64,000 nucleotides of DNA from Microbispora catharanthi (lineage in GTDB: Bacteria; Actinomycetota; Actinomycetes; Streptosporangiales; Streptosporangiaceae). Under the pieces are notes generated by a model. The model was given only the letters and a program-made list of their open reading frames with translations, was not told where the DNA came from and did not search any database. The stretch lies in NCBI RefSeq assembly GCF_006334915.2, contig NZ_VDMA02000013.1:124001-188000 (forward strand), read 5' to 3'. Shown piece by piece: positions 25,532 to 32,618 of this stretch; position 1 is the stretch's first letter; the number at the start of each line of letters is the position of its first letter. Both the position numbers and the translations under genes were made by a program.

Positions 25532-26834
25532 ACGGCAGGCCGTACTCCGCGTCGAGGTCGCGCACCCGCCGGGCGGCCCGCGCCCGGGCCGGGGATCCGG
25601 CGGGCAGCGCGGCCAGCAGCGCCTGCCAGGCGACGATGTCGTCCCTTCCCCACGGCGCGCGCGTCCATCGTTCGAGCAGCGCGGGGTCGCGCCGGGCCAC
25701 CAGCAGGTCGCGTACGCCGTCGTCCAGCAGGCGGCGCTGCCATACGACGCCGGGCGCGTCCGAGCCGGGCAGGAGCTGCCCTCGGTAGGCCCGCAGCGCG
25801 GCGTCGGCGTCCGCGGCGGCCAGGTGCTCGGCGAGCGCCTGGAAGTCGGCCCGCACCGGCACCCGCAGCCGGTACGGACGGGAGTCGAGCAGCGGGCCGA
25901 GCCGGTGGCGCAGCCGGGACAGCTCCGCGCGGAGCGTGACGGGGTTCAGCATGCGGTCGCCGTACAGCTCCGCGCTGAGCTGGTCGCTGCTCAGCCCCTC
26001 GGGATGGCAGGCCAGCAGCACGACGATCTCGCTGTGCCGGGGACCCAGCCTGATCCGGCGCGGGCCCTCGGTGAGCACGGCGTCGTCCCGGCCCAGGGCC
26101 GTGAGCGTCACGGCGGGCGCAAGAGCCGGAGCGGGAAGCGTGGCCCCGTGGTTGGAAGCAAGGTGCGCCTCCGCCGCGCGGGCCGCCGCCTGCACGAGGG
26201 CCAGGCTGTACGGGCTGGCCAGGTTGTCGCCGCCGGTGACGTCGACCGCGCCGAGCAGGCGGCCGGTGTGCGGGTCGTGGATCGGCGCGGCGGCGCAGGT
26301 CCACGGCTGCACCGGTACGGCGAAGTGCTCGGCCGCGAAGATCTGCACCGGATGGCCGACCGTGATCGCGACGCCGGGGGCGTTGGTGCCCGCGTGGGAC
26401 TCGTCCCACCGGGCCCCGGCGACGAAGTTCATCCGCTCGGCCCGCGCCCGCGCCCCGCGATGTCCCTCGACCCACAGCAGCCGGCCGGCGGCGTCGCACA
26501 CCGCGAGCAGGTGCCGCCCGTCGTCGGCGATGCCGCCCAGCAGATCGCGGAACAGCGGCAGCACCCTGGCCAGCGGGTGCGCGCTGCGATACTCCTCGAG
26601 CTCGGCGTCGGTGAGCTCCAGCGGCGCGAGCGCGTCCGGATCGACCGCCCGGGCCGATCGCCGCCACGAGTCGGCGACCAGGGAACGCACCGGCCCGTCG
26701 ATCGCCCCGGCCGACAGGAAGCGCTCATGGGCGCGGCGCAGCTCACCGGTACGCTCCGCCGCGTCGGCCCCGGATTCAAGCGCGAGCCATGGATTGGTCA
26801 CGGCGCCCTCACTCTCCGCGTCTTCAGGCGCCAT
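25524..26834 (-). CDS. GAF-domain transcriptional regulator, AcoR-like without AAA domain
   Basis: About 436 residues from ATG 26834 (GTG 26840 also in frame). The N-terminal region (about 45-240) has the SWRRS and GTNAPGVAITVGHPVQIFAAEHF, AAPIHDPHTGRLLGAVDVTG motifs of the GAF sensor in AcoR-type activators. The C-terminal half (about 265-340: LGPRHSEIVVLLACHPEGLS, LRAELSRLRHRL) resembles a winged-helix output domain rather than sigma-54 AAA+. In actinomycetes such proteins sit beside exaC-DUF779 operons and probably activate them in response to aldehyde or alcohol. Here it is separated from exaC by two genes on the other strand. Confidence 0.75.
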   Translation of the reverse strand: MAPEDAESEGAVTNPWLALESGADAAERTGELRRAHERFLSAGAIDGPVRSLVADSWRRSARAVDPDALAPLELTDAELEEYRSAHPLARVLPLFRDLLGGIADDGRHLLAVCDAAGRLLWVEGHRGARARAERMNFVAGARWDESHAGTNAPGVAITVGHPVQIFAAEHFAVPVQPWTCAAAPIHDPHTGRLLGAVDVTGGDNLASPYSLALVQAAARAAEAHLASNHGATLPAPALAPAVTLTALGRDDAVLTEGPRRIRLGPRHSEIVVLLACHPEGLSSDQLSAELYGDRMLNPVTLRAELSRLRHRLGPLLDSRPYRLRVPVRADFQALAEHLAAADADAALRAYRGQLLPGSDAPGVVWQRRLLDDGVRDLLVARRDPALLERWTRAPWGRDDIVAWQALLAALPAGSPARARAARRVRDLDAEYGLPFR

Positions 26835-26910
26835 CGTCACCCACGGCCGGGTCGTGCGACAAGGGCCCGTTCAGCCCTCACGCCCGCCGCGCTCCCCGGC
26901 GGATGACGGG

Positions 26911-27735
26911 TCAGGCGGACGCCCAGATGTCCTTGTCGATGTCGCCGGCGGCCTGCGGGCCCATCAGGCCGAGCCCTCCGTCCACGAACAGCGACGCGCC
27001 GGTGACGTACGACGCGGTCGGCCCGGCCAGGAAGGCGATCACCGCGGCGACCTCGCGGGCGTCGCCGGGACGGCCGAGCGGATAGCCGGGCCGGGTGTCC
27101 GGCCGGGGCGGCTGGTCCTCCTGCCCGGTCATGGGAGTCGCGATCTCCCCGGGTGCCACGGTGTTGACCGTGATGCCGTGCCTGGCCAGCTCCATCGCGA
27201 GTGTGCGGCTGAGCATCCGCAGACCGCCCTTGGCCGCGCAGTAGGGCCCGGCCCCGAGGCGGGGGTACTCCTCGTGGACGCTGGTCACGTTGACGATCCG
27301 GCCGCCCGCGCCGCGCGCGATCATCCGGCGGGCGGCCCGCTGCGAGCACAGGAACGGCCCGTCGAGGTCGACCGCGAGGACCGACCGCCACCGGTCGTAG
27401 CCGATCTCCAGAAGCGGCTCGGCCGTGCCGGTGCCCGCGTTGTTCACCAGCACGCCGAGGCCGCCCAGCTCGTCGGCGAGCTCGTCGATCACGGCCGCCG
27501 CGGCCACCGGGTCGGTCAGGTCGTGCTGCCGCACCGCGGCCCGGCGCCCCCGCACCTCGACCTGCTCCGCGGTCTCCCGCGCGCCCTTCTCGTCCTGGTG
27601 ATAGGTGACGCCGACGTCGAAGCCGTGCGCGGCGAGCATCACCGCGGTCGCCCGCCCGATCCCCGAGTCGGCGCCGGTGACGATCGCCACCTTGTCGTAG
27701 TCGAAGCGCGAGATCGGCGCCACCGTGCCGCCCAT
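26911..27735 (-). CDS. SDR-family oxidoreductase, possible cluster member
   Basis: The protein has 274 residues from ATG 27735, with an excellent GGAGGGGG site. It has a TGADSGIGRA cofactor motif, VNNAGTGT, and the catalytic triad Ser in VTSVHEEYP and Tyr/Lys in GPYCAAKGG. C-terminal TGASLFVDGGLGLMGPQ resembles glucose/ribitol-type dehydrogenases. It starts 52 bases after the glycosyltransferase stop on the same strand, so it may be co-transcribed with the biosynthetic genes, but such SDRs are also common housekeeping genes. Confidence 0.8.
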   Translation of the reverse strand: MGGTVAPISRFDYDKVAIVTGADSGIGRATAVMLAAHGFDVGVTYHQDEKGARETAEQVEVRGRRAAVRQHDLTDPVAAAAVIDELADELGGLGVLVNNAGTGTAEPLLEIGYDRWRSVLAVDLDGPFLCSQRAARRMIARGAGGRIVNVTSVHEEYPRLGAGPYCAAKGGLRMLSRTLAMELARHGITVNTVAPGEIATPMTGQEDQPPRPDTRPGYPLGRPGDAREVAAVIAFLAGPTASYVTGASLFVDGGLGLMGPQAAGDIDKDIWASA

Positions 27736-27787
27736 GGATCCCCCTCCGTCGGTTTACGGCACCTCGGCGTACCCGGGAGACCCTCCT

Positions 27788-29071
27788 TCACACGCCCCGG
27801 CGGGCGCGCGCCATGGCGGCCAGGCGCGTGCGCTGCTCCGGGGTGAGACGCGCCAGCCGCTCGCGCGGATCCGGCCGCGTCATGACCGCGTCGGTCCCGA
27901 TGAGCGCCTCGGCGTGCTCGGCCGCGACACGCACGGAGTCCTCCGACGCGGCGTCGGCCGCGAGCGGCGCGATCCGCTCCCGGTATCCGCCGTCGGCCGC
28001 GGAGTCCAGGGCCCGGGCCAGCAGGTCGGCCGTCCGGTCCTCGGTCCAGTGCGACACGGGCAGCCAGGTCGCCACCCCGGCGCGTTCCAGCCGCTCGGCG
28101 TTGTCCGGGCGGTCGACGCCGTGCGCGAGGAGCACCTGCGGGGTCGCCGACGACAGCGCCCGGGCGAGTGTGCCGATCCCGCCGTGGTGGACGACCGCGG
28201 CGACATGGGGCATGACCGTGGCGAACGGCGCCGAGGGCACCCACTCCACCCCGTCGGGCAGCGACTCGGGCTGGAACGACGGGTGCCGGTTCACCAGCAG
28301 GGCCTTCCTCCCGATCCGCCGGCACGCCCGCGCCGCCACGTCGTAGAACCGGTCGTGCAGCACCTGCCCGGTGCCGCCGGTGATCAGCACGGGCGGCTCG
28401 GCCCAGTCAGGGATCGGGCCCTCCGCCGTGTCGCCGAGCACGAACCCGCAGCGGACGACGCCCTCCGGCGCCGGCTGGCCCGCGGCGTCGAACCATTCCG
28501 GCCACAGCGCGAGCTGGGTCTTGGCGCTCGTCAGGTAGGCGACCCAGTCGCGGACCGGCCGCAGGCCGAACGCCTGGAAGACGTCGTCGTACCCCTGCCC
28601 GAGCACGCGCCTGAAGAGGTTCCCGAGCACCGGCAACGAGACGTACTGATGGGGCGTGACGGACACCAGCGCCACCGGCACCCCGCGACGCTCGGCGGCC
28701 ATCAGCGCGGCGATGCCCGAGGTGTGCCGGGCGACCACCACGGTCTCCCCCGGCCGATAATGCTCCTCGATCATGCGGACCTCGTCGGCGAGCAGCTCGA
28801 ACAGGCCGTTGCGCCGGTAGAGCGCGAGCACGCCGTCGGGGTCTTTCAGGGGATCGAGCATGTAGCGCCGGGCGTCGTCCAGGTGCCGGTCGTAGCCCTC
28901 CGCCGTGTCGATCGGCAGGTGCCGGAGACCCGCGGCCGCGATCCGGTCGGCGAACCAGGAGTGCGTCATCACGACGACGTCGTGGCCGCGCTCCGCCAGC
29001 TCGCGCCCGATCCGTACGAACGGGAGCACGTCGCCGTTGGTGCCGTGGGTGCTCAGCAGCATCGTGGCCAT
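27788..29071 (-). CDS. MGT/UGT-type glycosyltransferase (GT1) with C-terminal docking-like tail
   Basis: The protein has 427 residues from ATG 29071, 5 bases after the FkbH-protein stop. It starts with MLLSTHGTNGDVLPFVRIGRELAERG, the acceptor-domain loop of GT1 enzymes such as macrolide and rhamnosyl transferases. The donor-binding region VAAVVHHGGIGTLARAL (with the HHGG motif) and AHGVDRPDNAERLE follow. GT1 enzymes move sugars from NDP-sugars to small molecules, here presumably the cluster product. The last about 25 residues (RERLARLTPEQRTRLAAM) are not part of the fold and resemble NRPS N-terminal docking segments. Confidence 0.85.
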   Translation of the reverse strand: MATMLLSTHGTNGDVLPFVRIGRELAERGHDVVVMTHSWFADRIAAAGLRHLPIDTAEGYDRHLDDARRYMLDPLKDPDGVLALYRRNGLFELLADEVRMIEEHYRPGETVVVARHTSGIAALMAAERRGVPVALVSVTPHQYVSLPVLGNLFRRVLGQGYDDVFQAFGLRPVRDWVAYLTSAKTQLALWPEWFDAAGQPAPEGVVRCGFVLGDTAEGPIPDWAEPPVLITGGTGQVLHDRFYDVAARACRRIGRKALLVNRHPSFQPESLPDGVEWVPSAPFATVMPHVAAVVHHGGIGTLARALSSATPQVLLAHGVDRPDNAERLERAGVATWLPVSHWTEDRTADLLARALDSAADGGYRERIAPLAADAASEDSVRVAAEHAEALIGTDAVMTRPDPRERLARLTPEQRTRLAAMARARRGV

Positions 29072-29076
29072 GCGGA

Positions 29077-31158
29077 TCAGCCGTTCCCCGAGTCGAGCAG
29101 GGCGTCGATCTCCTCGTCCGACAGGCCCGCGAGCTCGTCGAGCAGCCCGGCCAGCTCCTCGTCGTCGGTGTCGGCGAGCTGCCGCTCCTCGATCGCCTTG
29201 GCGACCTCGGCGACGGTGAACGAGGTGGTGTAGAGCGTGTCGAAGGGCAGCTCGACGCCGAACTCGGCACGCACCCGCGCCATGAACTGCACCAGCCGCA
29301 GCGAGTGGCCGCCCAGTTGGAAGAAGCCGTCGCTCACCGAGGCCGGCGCCACGTCGAGCAGTTCGGCCCACATCCGCATCACGGTCACCTCGACGGGACT
29401 CGCTCCGGCCACCTCCGCCACCGGACGGGCGGCTCGCATGGCGTCGAGGATCGCGTCGGCGCCGGTCAGCCGGGTCGCGATCCGTTCGACGGCCGCCCAG
29501 CCGGCGGGAGCGGCGGGTTCCGCGATCCGGATGGCCTGTACGGCCTGGTCGGGCCCCGCTGCCCTCTCCTCAGCAGGGCCCGGCGCGTGGACGACGGCCG
29601 CCGCGGCGCCCGCGTCGAGGACGTACCAGGCCGCCTCCTCGCCGTACGGCTCCACCGTCGCCGGCAGGGCGGCCAGGAAGTCCCTGGCCGGTTGGTTGCG
29701 CTCGGTCGCCCGGAAGGCCAGGGCCACCCGGGCCAGCCCGCGCTCCCGCGCGAGCACCCCCAGGTGCGCGAGCATGCGGTGCTCCACCCCGCGCCCGAGC
29801 GCCCGGCAGCTGAGCAGGAACGCACCGGCGCGCAGCGTGTCCCCCTCCGTCCGCACGTCGGTGAGGCCGACGACGCCGTAGTCCCCGAAGCGGTCGCGCA
29901 CGTCCACGACGAACTTCTCGTCGCCGTCCAGGCGACGCACCCCCGAGAGGTTGAACTGGTTGGTCCGCTCGGCGAGCTGAGCGGCCCGGGCCTCGTGCTC
30001 GGGACCGGCGGGGGTGATGGTCACCCGCAGGTCGAGCGTGGCGAAGAAGTCGGCGAGGGACATCTCGTCCCTGGCCTGCTCTCGCTGCCGTTCCTCCTGG
30101 TAGCGGCGGGTGCGCTCGCGGTCGGCCTCGGTGACCGCGGTCAGGTCGAGGGGCCAGCAGTGCCGGAGGAAGGCCGCCGCCTCCGCGGCACCTGCCGGGA
30201 GCCGGAGGGTCAGCACCTCGGGGCAGCCGGCCCGGACCTCGGCGCACTCGACCGGGCTGTCGTCGAGGAAGACGAACGAGTCGAGCCCGAGGTCGAGCTC
30301 GGCGGCGAGCGAGCGCAGCGACTGAGACTTGGCCTCCCACCCGACACGCATCGCGGCGACGTCGTCCAGGCCGACCGGCAGCTCCGGATGCCGGGCGAAC
30401 ACCTCGCGGACGTCCTTCTCCTCGTTCTTGCTGCACAGGCACAGCAGCCTGCCTGCGGCGACCTGGCGCGCCAGCTCCCGCCAGATCTCCATCCGCTCCG
30501 GGCCGATGACCACGCCGTCGGGACCGTCCTCGCCGACCACGCCGTCCCAGAGCGTGCCGTCGCAGTCCACGGCGACGACCTTGGGACGCGGGGTGGTCAT
30601 GGCGTGCAGGCGGCGGGCGGCCGCGGCGGCCAGCGCGGCGAAGTAGCGGTCGGTGTAGGGGACGTTGCCGGTCCGGTCGGCGAAGGCGTCGTGGACGGCC
30701 TCCGGCGCGGGCTCGTACGGCTCGGCGGAGGTGAGCACGGAGACGGCCCGGTCGCCCTCGAACGCCCGGGCCAGACTGGAGGCGAGGCGCGCGTGGGCCT
30801 CGGGTGAGCCGTGCTCGGGCGAGGGAGGGCAGACGACGAGCACGTGGGGCGTGCCGGACGCGCGTGCCGAGGTTCGCAGCGCGGCGGCGAGGTCGGTGGC
30901 CACGGCCTCCACCTCGTCGAGCCCGTCCTGCTCGGCGGCCAAATCCCCGGCGACCAGATCTTCCGCCCGGACCAGCACGACGGCGGCGCCGGCCCGGCCG
31001 AGCACGCTGCCCGAGTCGAGGAGCGAGGGGAAGACCTGGTCGTACGGAGCGAAGGCCACCTCCCCCTCGACGCCGAGTTCGGCGAGCCAGAACCGCAGGG
31101 CGTCCCCGAGCGGCTCGGCGGTGAAGGTCGCGGCGACCCCAAGTCCGATCTTGTTCAC
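29077..31158 (-). CDS. FkbH-type HAD protein fused to an acyl/peptidyl carrier domain
   Basis: The protein has 693 residues. The N-terminal about 185 residues resemble the FkbH leader region. The HAD core begins at VAVDCDGTLWDGVVGEDG (about 195-212), followed by CSKNEEKDVREVF and VFLDDSPVECAEVR. A GNAT-like FkbH C-terminal part follows (ERTNQFNLSG, FGDYGVVGLTDV). A carrier domain ends the protein, with GFFQLGGHSLRLVQFMARV (Ser near 618). FkbH enzymes dephosphorylate 1,3-bisphosphoglycerate and load glyceryl onto a carrier; here enzyme and carrier are one chain. The acidic tail ELAGLSDEEIDALL resembles a docking motif. Second gene of the leftward operon. Confidence 0.88.
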   Translation of the reverse strand: MNKIGLGVAATFTAEPLGDALRFWLAELGVEGEVAFAPYDQVFPSLLDSGSVLGRAGAAVVLVRAEDLVAGDLAAEQDGLDEVEAVATDLAAALRTSARASGTPHVLVVCPPSPEHGSPEAHARLASSLARAFEGDRAVSVLTSAEPYEPAPEAVHDAFADRTGNVPYTDRYFAALAAAAARRLHAMTTPRPKVVAVDCDGTLWDGVVGEDGPDGVVIGPERMEIWRELARQVAAGRLLCLCSKNEEKDVREVFARHPELPVGLDDVAAMRVGWEAKSQSLRSLAAELDLGLDSFVFLDDSPVECAEVRAGCPEVLTLRLPAGAAEAAAFLRHCWPLDLTAVTEADRERTRRYQEERQREQARDEMSLADFFATLDLRVTITPAGPEHEARAAQLAERTNQFNLSGVRRLDGDEKFVVDVRDRFGDYGVVGLTDVRTEGDTLRAGAFLLSCRALGRGVEHRMLAHLGVLARERGLARVALAFRATERNQPARDFLAALPATVEPYGEEAAWYVLDAGAAAAVVHAPGPAEERAAGPDQAVQAIRIAEPAAPAGWAAVERIATRLTGADAILDAMRAARPVAEVAGASPVEVTVMRMWAELLDVAPASVSDGFFQLGGHSLRLVQFMARVRAEFGVELPFDTLYTTSFTVAEVAKAIEERQLADTDDEELAGLLDELAGLSDEEIDALLDSGNG

Positions 31159-31183
31159 TGCGTTTTCCCTTTCGAGAGCGCGA

Positions 31184-32110
31184 TCAGTCGGACATGGCGA
31201 CGAGGATGCGGCGGGAGCCGGTGAAGGGCCTGCGGCCGTGCCCGACCAGCACGTTGTCGATCAGCAGCAGGTCGCCCTTCCGCCAGTCGACGTCCACCGC
31301 GTTGTCCAGCCCCCGGTCGCGCACCTGGATCACGTACTCGCCGGGGATCGGGGCGCCGTCGGGGAACGTCACCGACTGCGGCAGCTCCTCCGGCGGCATG
31401 AGTTCGGCGAGCATGGCGGCGGCCTCGTCGCCGAGCGAGGCGGGGTGCCACTGGTCGGCCTGGTTGAACCACACCTCGGCCCCGGTCACGGGGTGCCGAG
31501 TGGTGGCGGGCCTGATCTGGGAGATCCGCACGCCGCCGTCGGGCCGCCACTGCCAGTCCGCCTCGATGCGGTCGAGGAAGCCGGCCACCTCGTCGCGGTC
31601 CTCGGTCTCGAACGTCTCCTGCCAGCTCTTGCCGAGCCCCCGACCGGCGTGCAGGTTCTGGGTGTAGCGCACGCCCTTGGCGAAGGCCTCCCTGACCTCG
31701 TCCTCGAGCGACTCCAGCCAGCGCACGCCGTCCACGACGGGGGTGGCCCCGCCGGTCTCGGCCGCCTTCTCGCAGTAGAACAGCAGCCGCGAGGGCCAGG
31801 TGGCGGAGTACGACAGCTCGTTGTGCATGGAGATCGTGTACTCGGGCGGGTACTCGGTCGAGGTGTAGACGTTGCCGCCCACCTTGGTGCGGGGCGAGTT
31901 GCCGTGGACGTACGCCAGCCGGTTGGGCAGCAGCATGTCCATGACGGGATCGAGGGTCTCGGGCGTGACGCCGAACCCCCGGAAGACGAGCGCCTTCTCG
32001 CGGACCAGCAAGTCGCCCAGGTTCAATCCGCGCAGCCGTTCCATCAGCCCCTCGGGCGTGGCGGCGGAGCCGTCCGGGGTTATTTCCAGGGGCTTCCAGA
32101 AGTCGTCCAT
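31184..32110 (-). CDS. TauD/SyrP-like Fe(II)/2-oxoglutarate dioxygenase
   Basis: The protein has 308 residues, with GAAGGAGGACGC before the ATG. Iron ligands are visible: H96-x-E98 in SMHNELSYS and a distal His in VLVGHGRRPFTG near 292; the Arg for 2-oxoglutarate follows (RRPFTGSRRIL). The overall pattern (LVFRGFGVTPETLDPVM, AYVHGNSPRTKVGGNVYTST) matches SyrP-type enzymes, which hydroxylate amino acids bound to NRPS carriers. It is inferred to hydroxylate the residue loaded by the NRPS encoded opposite. First gene of the leftward operon; 25 bases separate it from the FkbH gene. Confidence 0.85.
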   Translation of the reverse strand: MDDFWKPLEITPDGSAATPEGLMERLRGLNLGDLLVREKALVFRGFGVTPETLDPVMDMLLPNRLAYVHGNSPRTKVGGNVYTSTEYPPEYTISMHNELSYSATWPSRLLFYCEKAAETGGATPVVDGVRWLESLEDEVREAFAKGVRYTQNLHAGRGLGKSWQETFETEDRDEVAGFLDRIEADWQWRPDGGVRISQIRPATTRHPVTGAEVWFNQADQWHPASLGDEAAAMLAELMPPEELPQSVTFPDGAPIPGEYVIQVRDRGLDNAVDVDWRKGDLLLIDNVLVGHGRRPFTGSRRILVAMSD

Positions 32111-32225
32111 GCGTCCTCCTTCTGCACGGGATCGGGCCGCGGCCGAGCACGGGGAAAAGTTGAATTAAGGAGGCAGGCGGGCCCTCGAATAGGCGGCGCC
32201 CCTGCGGAAAGAGATTCCGGCGGCC

Positions 32226-32255
32226 AACATAGAACCCGGATCGGGTCACGCGCAA
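32226..32255 (-). promoter_or_regulatory. Candidate promoter of the leftward dioxygenase/FkbH/GT operon
   Basis: On the minus strand TTGCGC (32255-32250), 18 bases and TATGTT (32231-32226) form a plausible sigma-70-like promoter. The message would have a leader of about 110 bases before the dioxygenase ATG at 32110. Confidence 0.5.
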
Positions 32256-32267
32256 GAAACATGTTTC
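32256..32267. promoter_or_regulatory. Perfect palindrome GAAACATGTTTC abutting the leftward -35
   Basis: This 12-bp perfect palindrome lies immediately upstream of the predicted -35 hexamer of the leftward operon. The position suits an activator or repressor site. It is unrelated in sequence to the CebR-type box on the other side of the region. Confidence 0.45.
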
Positions 32268-32422
32268 ATCCGGTTCAACTCGACGACGTCAGTCAAATTA
32301 TCCGACATTCGCCTGTGTCCATCGGCAATGCCGACGACCACTCATGTTCTGCGGTCGGCAGGCGATGACGGAAGGTCGATTTCCCAATACTCTTCGCACC
32401 TGATCGCAGGTAGAAGTGAGGC

Positions 32423-32452
32423 TTGCGTTACCCAACGTGCATCCCGTATCGT
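32423..32452 (+). promoter_or_regulatory. Candidate promoter of the NRPS-MFS gene
   Basis: TTGCGT (32423-32428), an 18-base spacer and TATCGT (32447-32452). The expected start of transcription is around 32459, giving a leader of about 160 bases that contains the CebR-type box, a tandem repeat and a hairpin. Confidence 0.55.
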
Positions 32453-32466
32453 AAAATAACCACTTT

Positions 32467-32484
32467 CGTGGGAGCGCTCCCACG
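32467..32484. promoter_or_regulatory. CebR-type operator (exact TGGGAGCGCTCCCA) upstream of the NRPS gene
   Basis: An 18-bp perfect palindrome, CGTGGGAGCGCTCCCACG, whose inner 14 bases (32469-32482) are identical to the CebR box described for Streptomyces. There the LacI-family repressor CebR leaves the site when cellobiose or cellotriose binds, controlling cellulose use and, in Streptomyces scabiei, the thaxtomin NRPS cluster. Here it lies just downstream of the predicted transcription start of the NRPS gene, where a bound repressor would block transcription. No cebR gene is in this window. Confidence 0.75.
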
Positions 32485-32498
32485 CATCTCGACTCGAA

Positions 32499-32522
32499 AC
32501 GCGGCGAGATACGCGGCGAGAT
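32499..32522 (+). repeat. Tandem 12-bp direct repeat in the NRPS leader
   Basis: ACGCGGCGAGAT occurs twice back to back (32499-32510, 32511-32522) with no mismatch. It may be a second regulator-binding site or a product of slippage. Confidence 0.6.
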
Positions 32523-32584
32523 CCTGCGAAATCGACGATCAAGCGTTTTCTGGTTCAACCACTTTTCTGCGTGGTCAGCTGGTC

Positions 32585-32603
32585 CTGCGCATAATTTGCG
32601 CAG
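32585..32603 (+). promoter_or_regulatory. Hairpin directly before the NRPS ribosome-binding site
   Basis: CTGCGCA (32585-32591) and TGCGCAG (32597-32603) form 7-bp arms around TAATT. The ribosome site AGAGGAG (32604-32610) follows immediately, so the stem could affect translation start, or the repeat could be a DNA operator. Confidence 0.4.
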
Positions 32604-32618
32604 AGAGGAGAACGCTCG

